Source: Streptomyces adustus (GTDB lineage: Bacteria; Actinomycetota; Actinomycetes; Streptomycetales; Streptomycetaceae). Taken from it: DNA of 64,000 nucleotides. The notes below the pieces were generated by a model. That model worked only from the letters and a program-made list of their open reading frames with translations. It had not been told where the DNA came from and made no database searches. Position numbers and translations under genes: made by a program. Each line of letters begins with the position of its first letter. Within the stretch, counting starts at the first letter, position 1. The stretch spans positions 32,905 through 96,904 of the forward strand of contig NZ_VJZD01000005.1 in NCBI RefSeq assembly GCF_009377175.1. Reading direction: 5' to 3'. Of the stretch, positions 1 through 7,470 are shown piece by piece.

Positions 1-608
1 CCAGCGACGCCTCGTACCTGTCCGACTACCTCAAGACCGTCAAGGGCCCGATCGTCCTGGTGGGCCACTCCTACGGCGGCGCCGTCATCACCAACGCCGC
101 GACCGGGAACCCCCATGTGAAGGCTCTCGTCTACGTGGCTGCCTTCGCTCCCGACAAGGGCGAGAGCACCGCGGATCTGCTCGCCAAGTACCCCGGTACC
201 CACCTCGGCGCCGCCCCGGACGCCCCGCTGCCCAGGGCCCTGAACCCGGTTCCGTTCACCCAGGCCGACGGCAGCACCGGCACCGACCTCTACATCAAGG
301 CCGACAAATTCCGCGACGTCTTCCTCAGTAACCAGGTCAACACGGCCAAGGCCGCCGAGCTCGCCGCCACGCAGCGGCCCATATCGGTCCAGGCCGTGGG
401 CGAGCCTTCCGGCACCCCGGCATGGAAGACCATCCCTTCGTGGTACCTGGTCGCCGATGACGACCACACCATCCCCGCGGCCGCCGAGCGGGCCATGGCC
501 GCCCGGGCCCACGCGCACACCGTCGAGGTCGACGGTCCCCACGCCGTGGCCGTGACGGACCCGCACGCCGTGACCCGCCTCGTCGAGCAGGCCGCCACCG
601 CGCGGTGA
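1..608 (+). CDS. alpha/beta hydrolase, 5' end cut by window edge
   Basis: The frame is already open at base 3, so the start lies outside the window. The visible 201 residues have the strand-turn-helix nucleophile elbow GHSYGG (bases 63-80), which supplies the catalytic serine of serine alpha/beta hydrolases. A likely acid region (VADDDHTIP, near base 450) and a late histidine (GPHAVAV, near base 535) fit the usual Ser-Asp-His order and spacing. The family acts on esters, amides or related small substrates; nothing here tells the substrate. The gene converges on a TetR gene across a strong hairpin. The fold assignment is secure, the function is not. Confidence 0.85.
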   Translation, partial: SDASYLSDYLKTVKGPIVLVGHSYGGAVITNAATGNPHVKALVYVAAFAPDKGESTADLLAKYPGTHLGAAPDAPLPRALNPVPFTQADGSTGTDLYIKADKFRDVFLSNQVNTAKAAELAATQRPISVQAVGEPSGTPAWKTIPSWYLVADDDHTIPAAAERAMAARAHAHTVEVDGPHAVAVTDPHAVTRLVEQAATAR

Positions 609-624
609 CAGGCCCCACGGGGCA

Positions 625-652
625 GGCGGTCCCGGTGAGAAGCGGGACCGCC
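625..652. terminator. bidirectional hairpin terminator
   Basis: A perfect 10-bp stem (GGCGGTCCCG with CGGGACCGCC) and 8-base loop lie between the convergent hydrolase and TetR genes. There is no clear T-run, as is common in Streptomyces. Confidence 0.6.
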
Positions 653-658
653 GGCCGT

Positions 659-1246
659 TCAGCGCGCCGCGAGGAGCGCAGACGTTCCATGGACCAGGAC
701 GGCACCGGCCGCTCGGGGGTCGCCGAGGTAGCCGGCCACCATCGCGCCGTCGCGCAGCGCCACCATCGAGTCGGCGGACTGCTCGGGGCCGGCCGCTCCG
801 AGTCGCTGGAAGGCCTTCCGCAGCACTTCACGGAACCAGCGCCGGTGACTCAGTACCGCCTGGTGGACCACGCTTTCGGGGTCCGGGTATTCGGCGGCGG
901 CGTTGATGAACGGACACCCGCGGAATCCCGTGCCGCACACCTCGTCGCCGATGCCGTGCGCGACCGCCATGAGAAAGTCGGCGGGCGCCGAGATCGCCTT
1001 CTCGGCCGCACCGACCTGCTCCCGGATCTCGAGGTCGGCCGCCTGGAGGTACGCGCGCACCAGGTCGTCCTTGCCGTCGAAGTGCCGGTAGAAGGTGGCC
1101 CGTGCCACCTCGGCCTCCGCCATGACTCGGTCCACTCCGACCGCGCGGATGCCTTCGCTGTAGAAGAGCCGGCTCGCGGTGCCCAGAAGCCGTTCGCGCG
1201 CTTCGGAACGACGAATCGGCGCGCTCGCATCTGTTGGCTTCGACAT
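659..1246 (-). CDS. TetR/AcrR family transcriptional regulator
   Basis: This 195-residue protein has the usual TetR layout. The N-terminal helix-turn-helix covers about residues 15-60 (RERLLGTASRLFYSEGIRAV, then VARATFYRHFDGKDDLV). The C-terminal ligand-binding half has a TetR_C-like CGTGFRGCPFINAAAEYPDP segment typical of Streptomyces YcdC/LmrA-like members. Family members are dimeric repressors released by a small ligand. The ATG start is followed by a short disordered lead. A TGTAGAACGGTCTTTC stretch just upstream (1253-1268) may be part of its promoter or operator. It could control the convergent hydrolase or itself; the target is not shown by the sequence. Confidence 0.88.
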   Translation of the reverse strand: MSKPTDASAPIRRSEARERLLGTASRLFYSEGIRAVGVDRVMAEAEVARATFYRHFDGKDDLVRAYLQAADLEIREQVGAAEKAISAPADFLMAVAHGIGDEVCGTGFRGCPFINAAAEYPDPESVVHQAVLSHRRWFREVLRKAFQRLGAAGPEQSADSMVALRDGAMVAGYLGDPRAAGAVLVHGTSALLAAR

Positions 1247-1686
1247 GCCAAAAGTGTAGAACGGTCTTTCTTTTCTTGCCTCGGCCGTCCCGATTCGGAT
1301 CGATCACCGCGCGCCGAGTCCCCGGGGGAGCGGCCCCCGCACGGGCCGGCCCCGCTTTGGGGCAGGTGAATCCTGACCACCACGGTTCCGGCTCCGGCAT
1401 GGACGTGCTGGATCCCACCGTCGTCGACGCCGTGCCGCCCGGCAGCGCAGGCGGGGGCGCGAGCGCGTCCTTCTGGAGTGTGGTGCTGTGCGGTCGAGGC
1501 CGCCCCGGTCTCGGGGCGGCCTCGGTGACGTTCCGGCGAACGGTGGTCGGGGTGGGTGGGGTAGCGGCGTCCGGCTGCTCGGTGCTGCCGTGTGCTTCGC
1601 GGAGCCCGGCCCGTGGTCCGCGGGGACTGGTCCGCGGGACCTCGCAGGCCGGGCGCGGCTGTGCCGGTGTGCGCGGGTGCCGGATG
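1247..1686. other. intergenic region, promoter side of the TetR gene
   Basis: About 440 bases with no credible gene. It should carry the promoter of the minus-strand TetR gene at its left end and the 3' untranslated region of the SDR gene at its right end. I see no other structure that I can support. Confidence 0.5.
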
Positions 1687-2481
1687 TCAGAGCGTCTTGA
1701 TCTGTCCGCCGTCGATGACGCTCTCCGTTCCCGTGATGTTGGCGGCGAGAGGGGAGGCGAGGAACAGGGTGAGGTCGGCGACCTCGTGCGCCTCGGTGAT
1801 CCGTCCGGTGGTGATCCCCATGCTCTGCGGCACGACCACGTCGAGCGCTTCCTGGGCGGTGATGCCGGCGCTCGCGGCGGTGGCGTCGGCGAAGCCGCCC
1901 GGGGCGGTCCAGAAGGGGGTGCGGACCGGGCCGGGGGCGATCGCGTTGACGCGCACGCCCTGCGGTGCGAACTCCTCGGACAGGGACTTGTTGAGGTTGG
2001 TCAGGGCGGCCTTGGCCGCCGAGTAGTCGACCACCATGGGGAAGGGCAGCCGGGCGTTGATCGAGCTGATGTTCACGATGGCCCCGCCGCCCGCCGCGAT
2101 CAGATGGGGGAGGGCCGCGCGGCTGGTGCGTACGGCGCTGAAGAACGTGAGATCGAAGATCCGCAGCCAGTCGGCGTCGCTGACGTCGAGGAACGACTCC
2201 CGGGGCTCGGCCGCGCCGACGTTGTTGACGAGGACGTCGATGCGGCCGTAGCGCTCCACGGCCTGCTGGACCAGCCGCTCGGCCCCTTCCACGGTGGACA
2301 GGTCGACCGGTACGAAGGTGACATCGTGCTCGGCTGCCAGGGCGTCCAGTTCGGGCGTGGAGGTACGGCTGCCGGCCACGACCTTGACGCCCTCCCCGGC
2401 CAGTTTCTCGACCACGGCCAGGCCGATGCCCTTGCTGGCTCCGGTGACGACGGCGACCTTGTCCGTGAGGTGCAGTTCCAT
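1687..2481 (-). CDS. SDR family NAD(P)-dependent oxidoreductase (copy 1)
   Basis: This 264-residue classical short-chain dehydrogenase/reductase has the cofactor motif TGASKGIG (about residues 13-20), the NNVG structural motif (near residue 89) and the catalytic Ser, Tyr and Lys in SSINARL...VVDYSAAK (near residues 140-157). The C-terminal DGGQIKTL is typical of the FabG-like subgroup. It is the same length as, and very similar to, the SDR at 14282-15076, so the two are recent paralogues or xenologues. It lies 92 bases downstream of a TetR gene on the same strand and is probably cotranscribed with or controlled by it. Its leader (AAAAGGGACCGTC before ATG) resembles that of copy 2. The substrate is unknown. 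Confidence 0.92.
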   Translation of the reverse strand: MELHLTDKVAVVTGASKGIGLAVVEKLAGEGVKVVAGSRTSTPELDALAAEHDVTFVPVDLSTVEGAERLVQQAVERYGRIDVLVNNVGAAEPRESFLDVSDADWLRIFDLTFFSAVRTSRAALPHLIAAGGGAIVNISSINARLPFPMVVDYSAAKAALTNLNKSLSEEFAPQGVRVNAIAPGPVRTPFWTAPGGFADATAASAGITAQEALDVVVPQSMGITTGRITEAHEVADLTLFLASPLAANITGTESVIDGGQIKTL

Positions 2482-2573
2482 GACGGTCCCTTTTGGAGCG
2501 GTCGATACAAAATCAGGGTAGAACGCATCGCGGATGCGGGCATGGCGGCCGACGGTGAGCGGCCCTGCGGCGG

Positions 2574-3149
2574 TCAGTCCAGTGCGCGCATCGCCGTGGT
2601 GAGGGCGTCCTCAACGAACTCCCTGCCCACCTTCGCCTGGCCCACGATCCGTATCCCCTGGATGAACGTGGTGAGGAACCGGGCCAGCTCTCTCGGATCC
2701 TTCTCGGGCGAGATCTCACCCCGCGCCTGCGCCTGCTCCAGGGCGCCGGCGATGAACGACTCGACATGCCTGATCGCCGAGTTGACGCGGTCCCCGGCCG
2801 CGGGCAGGTTGCCGCACTGCGTGGCGCTGTTGACCACGAGGCAGCCGCGCACGGGGTCGGCCAAGTCCATCTCGACCAGTGAGGCGAGCAGCGTGCGGAC
2901 GGCCGGCCGGATCTCCGGCGCCCCGTCGAGGATCTTCTTCAGATCGGCGTGCTGCATGGAGACGTAGCGTTCGAGGGAGCGGAGGTAGAGCTGCTCCTTC
3001 GAGCCGAAGGCCGCGTAGAAGCTCCCGCTGCCTATCGACAGCTCCTTCAACAGGTCCTGCAGGGACGTCTCGGCATAGCCGCGGCGCCAGAACAGGTCCA
3101 TGGCGCGGTCCACCGCCTGGTCGATGTCGAACTCCCTGGTACGAGCCAT
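2574..3149 (-). CDS. TetR/AcrR family transcriptional regulator upstream of SDR
   Basis: The 191-residue protein has a TetR N-terminal DNA-binding domain: DQAVDRAMDLFWRRGYAETS (about residues 9-28), then the recognition helix region LSIGSGSFYAAFGSKEQLY. The C-terminal half matches the TetR_C_16/AcrR type (LADPVRGCLVVNSATQ, then a long helical core). It is the first gene of a likely two-gene unit with the SDR at 1687-2481. An 18-base element 22 bases upstream of the start (3171-3188) closely matches one in front of the epoxide-hydrolase-like gene at 41.95 kb, which suggests autoregulation and a second target. Family assignment is firm; targets are inferred. Confidence 0.9.
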   Translation of the reverse strand: MARTREFDIDQAVDRAMDLFWRRGYAETSLQDLLKELSIGSGSFYAAFGSKEQLYLRSLERYVSMQHADLKKILDGAPEIRPAVRTLLASLVEMDLADPVRGCLVVNSATQCGNLPAAGDRVNSAIRHVESFIAGALEQAQARGEISPEKDPRELARFLTTFIQGIRIVGQAKVGREFVEDALTTAMRALD

Positions 3150-3170
3150 GGCGCCAGGGTAGCGCCCTTT

Positions 3171-3188
3171 ATGGAATAGTCAATCAAT
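3171..3188. promoter_or_regulatory. candidate TetR operator (ATGGAATA-NN-CAATC type)
   Basis: The 18 bases ATGGAATAGTCAATCAAT match ATGGAATAACCAATCCAT at 41854-41871 at 15 of 18 positions. The second copy is a dyad (ATGGA...TCCAT). Position just upstream of the TetR start fits an operator. Binding is inferred only. Confidence 0.4.
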
Positions 3189-4239
3189 TATGGTCGGTCT
3201 CACTTGCCGGTGCCGTCTGCGCGGGCGAGGACATGCTTCGGCGCTGCCCGGTCACGACCGGGCAGGATCCGGTGAGGCGGGCGCAAGACTGCCTGACGGG
3301 TCATGCGCGCAGTCCATGAGGGCATGATCGGCCGATCACGCTTGCCGGGCCGCGGTCGTCGCTGCGAGGCTCGCAGTGTCGGCCCGGTCGCCCTGGATGG
3401 AGGGTGCCGGGTGCGGACTGGCGGAGCGGCTGATCGATCCGGATCGGCTTCCTGCAGCGGTCCAGGCCCTTTGCTCCCCGGCGGAGGCCTGGAGCGCTGC
3501 AGGCCGCCTCATACGCCCCCGCTGCCGTCGCGAGAACTCCCCCCCCGTCGGACCGCGCCGCGACGGCGGGACGCAAGCGGACACCTGATGTGCCCTCCCA
3601 TCCCGGGACAGCCCCTCGCAGAACCCCGCTCGCGCCTCGGCCATGGGGGCGGAGGCGCGAGCGGGACCGAAACCTCTCGGCCCTGGAGCCCCGCGTTCCG
3701 ATCCTGTCGTCCCCCACGCAGGCGGGAGGCGAAGGAAGGTCCGATCCCCGGTCGGTGCTCCCTGCCGGGTGCGGGCCCGTGTTCCCGGGCACTCCGTATC
3801 CCTGTTGCGCACCGAGCCCGGCTTCGCCGGCCGAGGGTCCCGCAGAGCGACGGCCGCCTACGGCTCCGCGCCTGCCGACCGCCTCCGTCGGTCGGCGCGA
3901 TCGAGAGCGCGCACAGCCGACGCCACTTTTTCGAATAGGGGTGCCATGCCTGATCCCGGGTGCGCCGATGAGACGTGAAAGGCACCCCCTGTCGAGGGGC
4001 ATTGCTGTTTTATCACATGCGCCACAGCGACTTCGCCGTGAGGTCTTCGATACTGCCTGTGAGTCACCACTTTCTGCCCAAACGATCCTGGCCGGGCTGG
4101 CCACGGCCATTTCATGGACGACGGCTGATAGAACCCGATGCTGTAGGCGTCTGTGTCAGGTCTGCTGAGCAATGCATCCGGCATCACGCCCGTTCCGCGG
4201 CAAGAGCATGAATAACCAGAGCAGAAGAAGGCATTTCAA
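3189..4239. other. long intergenic region without a credible gene
   Basis: About 1050 bases lie between the divergent TetR gene and the binding-protein gene. Frames here are arginine/proline-rich and share no recognisable domain. A hairpin with an 8-bp stem (GCCGACCG/CGGTCGGC, 7-base loop) lies at 3874-3896. The last 200 bases are less GC-rich and probably carry the promoter of the gene at 4240. Confidence 0.5.
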
Positions 4240-5817
4240 GTGATCAAGCACAGCAGGTGGACAACTTTGCCCATCTTGATGGGGCTGACGTCCGCATTGT
4301 TGACCGGCTGTGGGTTCGGCATCGGTTCGGACGGCGGTGCCGGCATAGTGATCGGGATGTCCGACGAGGTTATGGCGACCGACCCTGCATCCGGTTATGA
4401 CCCCGGTTCATGGCTGCTTTTCAACAACGTCTTCCAGTCATTGCTCAGTTTCCCCAAAGGCGGTGCGCCGGATCCCGAACCCGACGCGGCCGAGAAGTGC
4501 TCCTTCTCTGATTCTCGTAGCCAAGTCTATCGATGCACCCTCAAGGACGGGCTCCACTTCAGCAACGGTGATTCGCTCACTGCCCAGGACGTGAAGTTCT
4601 CGTTCGACCGTCTGCGCAGGATCGACGATCCGGCGGGGCCGGCGGTCATGTTCCAGGGGCTCGACAGAGTGGAAGTGCCGGACGACAGGACCGTGGTCTT
4701 CCACCTCGACACGCCGGACGCCACCTTCCCCAGCAAGATCGCATCAGGCGCCGGATCCATCGTCGACCGGCACGAGTATCCGCCCAACGCGATCAGGCAG
4801 GATCACGCCGTCATCGGATCCGGGCCGTACACGCTGGACTCGTTCGACAAGAAGCGGGCGACCTTCTCGGTCAACGACTCCTACAAGGGCAACGCGCAGG
4901 TGAGGAATTCCGGTGTCACTCTGGAGTTCTTCCACGGTCAGCGGGATACCCTCAAGGAGGCTCTCACCGCCGGAGACGTCGACATCGCCTACCGCGGACT
5001 GAGCGCTCAGGACATCGCCAGCCTCGAGAAGCGGGGCGGGAGCGGCGACATCAATGTCGCCGAGGGCAACAGCGCCGAGGTCCAGGACCTGGTCTTCAAC
5101 ATGGACGACCCGGTCGTGGGCCGTCTCGGAGTCCGTCGGGCGATCGCCTATCTGATCGACCGGAACGCACTGGTCGACCGCGTCTACAAGGGCACGGCCC
5201 TCCCGCTGTACTCGATCGTTCCGGCCGGTATCACGGGTCACAACACCGCCTTCTTCGACCGTTACGGCGCGAATCCCTCGCGCTCGAAGGCGGCTGAGGC
5301 CCTGCGGGCGGACGGCATCACCGGCAAGGTGAAGCTGACCCTGTGGTCCACCCCGACCCGTTATGGATCGGCGACGGACGATGAAGTCAAGGCGATCGCC
5401 GACCAGTTGAATGCCAGTGGTCTGTTCGACGCCCAGATGAAGTCCGTCTCGTACGGGCAGTACGAGAAGGGCATCGCGGCCGGACAATATGGGGTCTATG
5501 TCAAGGGCTGGCTTCCTGACTATCCGGACCCGGACAACTTCACCGCACCGTTCTTTGGTCCGGAAAACGTCCTAGGCAACAATTTCAATAACGCGACCAT
5601 CACGCAGCAGCTCATGCCGCGCACGGCGCTCATGAGCGACCGTTCACGCACGGCGTCCGACTTCGGCGCGATTCAGGAGATCGTGGCGGACCGGTTGCCG
5701 ATGCTCCCGATCTGGCAGGCGAAGCAGTACGCGGTCGTTCGCACCGGCGTCGAAGGCTATGCGTACTGCCTGGACGCCTCGACGGTCTTCCGCTTCTGGG
5801 AGCTCTACAAGCCGTGA
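4240..5817 (+). CDS. ABC transporter substrate-binding lipoprotein, family 5 (peptide/nickel type)
   Basis: The 525-residue protein starts with GTG after an AGAAGAAGG ribosome site. It has a lipoprotein signal (LTSALLTGC, lipidated Cys near residue 24) and a full SBP_bac_5 body: VIGMSDEVMATDPASGYDPG, the YRCTLKDGLHFSNGD core and YVKGWLPDYPDPDNFTAPFF. Family members bind oligopeptides, dipeptides or metal chelates outside the membrane and deliver them to a permease. No permease or ATPase genes lie nearby, so it is an orphan. A second family-5 protein on the opposite strand at 10.0 kb aligns along its length and shares the same domain order. The ligand is unknown. Confidence 0.9.
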   Translation: MIKHSRWTTLPILMGLTSALLTGCGFGIGSDGGAGIVIGMSDEVMATDPASGYDPGSWLLFNNVFQSLLSFPKGGAPDPEPDAAEKCSFSDSRSQVYRCTLKDGLHFSNGDSLTAQDVKFSFDRLRRIDDPAGPAVMFQGLDRVEVPDDRTVVFHLDTPDATFPSKIASGAGSIVDRHEYPPNAIRQDHAVIGSGPYTLDSFDKKRATFSVNDSYKGNAQVRNSGVTLEFFHGQRDTLKEALTAGDVDIAYRGLSAQDIASLEKRGGSGDINVAEGNSAEVQDLVFNMDDPVVGRLGVRRAIAYLIDRNALVDRVYKGTALPLYSIVPAGITGHNTAFFDRYGANPSRSKAAEALRADGITGKVKLTLWSTPTRYGSATDDEVKAIADQLNASGLFDAQMKSVSYGQYEKGIAAGQYGVYVKGWLPDYPDPDNFTAPFFGPENVLGNNFNNATITQQLMPRTALMSDRSRTASDFGAIQEIVADRLPMLPIWQAKQYAVVRTGVEGYAYCLDASTVFRFWELYKP

Positions 5818-6039
5818 CAGCACGGTGGTTCGCCACGACGGTCCGGCCGGCGCAAGGCGAGACCACGCCGGTCACGCGACGGCTCGATCTGCGCGACCGC
5901 ACCCATGCGGTGGCCTGCGCGACGCGGATGGGCGCTGCGTGAGCGGGTGCCGGATCTTCGATCCATCCGGCCGACGGGGAGCGGTCCGTTCATGAAGAAA
6001 GGTTTCCCTGTCCTTCGTGCCCTGGACTGGACGCGGCTC

Positions 6040-6068
6040 GTCCGCCGGTCGGCTGCCGACCGGCGGAC
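6040..6068. terminator. strong hairpin between convergent genes
   Basis: A perfect 13-bp stem with a 3-base loop (GTCCGCCGGTCGG, CTG, complement) lies between the binding-protein gene and the convergent membrane-protein gene. It probably serves both. Confidence 0.65.
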
Positions 6069-6108
6069 GGGGCACGGCAATCCATCGCCGCCGTTCCTCA
6101 CAGCGGTG

Positions 6109-7104
6109 TCAGCCACCGACGCGCAGCACGGGACCGGCCTCGACGACCAGGTCGTCACCGGTGGTCACGGGGACGGGCAGGCCGACGGCGGGCGCATCAC
6201 CGGCCTGGCCGTCCATCAGCAGATACTCCGGCATCTCACGCGCGGCCAGTGGCGCGGGGGCGTTCCGCACGTCCTGGGCCGGAGTGATGTACAGGTTGAA
6301 GGCCACCGTCAGCGCCACCAGCGCCAGGACGGCCGTCACCGCGATGGTGAGGGTGGGGTCGTTCGGATCAGCGCCGGCCTGAGTGCCCGTGCGTGTGGAT
6401 GACGCGGTCAACGCGGCGAGGTTCACGTACTGAGCCGCGCACAGCAGTGCCGCTGACAGCGCGGAGACCGCGACGGCCACCCGGTGCGCGACGACCGTCG
6501 TCGTCAGCCACAGGACAGCCGCCATGGCCATCGCCGTCAGAGCGATGCCGACCACAGCGATGCCGACGGACGTATGGAACCGCGCGGGCGCGTCGAGGGC
6601 GCTCGTGCCCAGAACGAACGCCCCGGTGAAGCCGGCCGTCATCACGGCGCCGGCGGCGACTGCCCCCGGCCGGGTGCGCCGTGTCTCGGCCAGGAGAAGA
6701 CCGGGCGCCGTCGCGCCGACACAGACCACCGCCGAGAGCTGGGTCAGCAGCGCGTCGTGGCCGATCGGCAGGTCGGACACGCCGAAACCGAGCAGGGCGA
6801 TCACATTCGTGCCCCACAGGCCGACACCGAGCGCCAGGGCCGCGAGAGCGAGCCATGAGCGCCCTGTCTGCGCCCGGAGTGCCCGGAAGCGAACCATGCA
6901 GGCCCACCCCTGGTACGAGCCGACGCACATGGTCGTGAATGCGAGCACGGGAATCAGCACGTGCGCAGAGAAAATTTGGTGGCCCAAGGCCAGACTCCCA
7001 CTCCGAACGAACAGCGCACCAGAACGGTGACGCGTGAGCCATCCCCTCTCGCCACGGCTGAGAGAGGTCCGCAGGCCCGGGTGGTCGTTGTCTGTTTCGG
7101 CCAA
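6109..7104 (-). CDS. MHYT-like integral membrane protein with all MHYT motifs lost
   Basis: The 331-residue frame has about seven hydrophobic segments in the layout of MHYT sensors (N-terminal helix, then three motif-bearing repeats). It aligns with the MHYT gene at 36.85 kb: GLWGTNVIALLGF against GIWSMHFIGMVGF, GFTGAFVLGTSAL against GVAAMHYIGMAGV, and LCAAQYVNLAALT against VTGMHYTAMAGLS. The His and Met residues proposed to bind copper or another ligand in MHYT proteins are gone from all three repeats while the surrounding helices remain. The true start is uncertain; conserved sequence begins near residue 35 (about base 7000). It may have a new ligand or a purely structural role. The gene is intact, so I do not call it a pseudogene. 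Confidence 0.7.
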   Translation of the reverse strand: MAETDNDHPGLRTSLSRGERGWLTRHRSGALFVRSGSLALGHQIFSAHVLIPVLAFTTMCVGSYQGWACMVRFRALRAQTGRSWLALAALALGVGLWGTNVIALLGFGVSDLPIGHDALLTQLSAVVCVGATAPGLLLAETRRTRPGAVAAGAVMTAGFTGAFVLGTSALDAPARFHTSVGIAVVGIALTAMAMAAVLWLTTTVVAHRVAVAVSALSAALLCAAQYVNLAALTASSTRTGTQAGADPNDPTLTIAVTAVLALVALTVAFNLYITPAQDVRNAPAPLAAREMPEYLLMDGQAGDAPAVGLPVPVTTGDDLVVEAGPVLRVGG

Positions 7105-7470
7105 GCCGCATATTCGATCCAGAGCTTATGCAATCTGCCCAGGCCATGGACATTGTGACGGGACGGAGGGCGCCCGGAGAATAGCGAAGCGGTCAACAAG
7201 ACTGCCCCTTGGGGAACTTCGCTCGGGCTGAATTGGCGGCCGGGCTCCGCCGTGACGGGCGACGGGTCCGTCCCGCGGTCTTTCGGCCCGAGGGGGCGTG
7301 CTCACCCGTCGTGCCCGGGGAGGCACGGAAGCCGTGCCCGGGGCGCCGACGTGTCGCACGCAGATGTGGCGATCGTTTATCCGGTGACGCAGACTGGGCA
7401 CGGAGAGGAAATCAGTCTAATTCGTGCGTATTGCACCTACGCATATCGCGCCCATTCGACCGGGAATACC

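Noticed and set aside
1234..2967. A 577-residue plus-strand frame over the SDR gene
   Set aside because: Antisense to the SDR and TetR genes, which carry clear family motifs.
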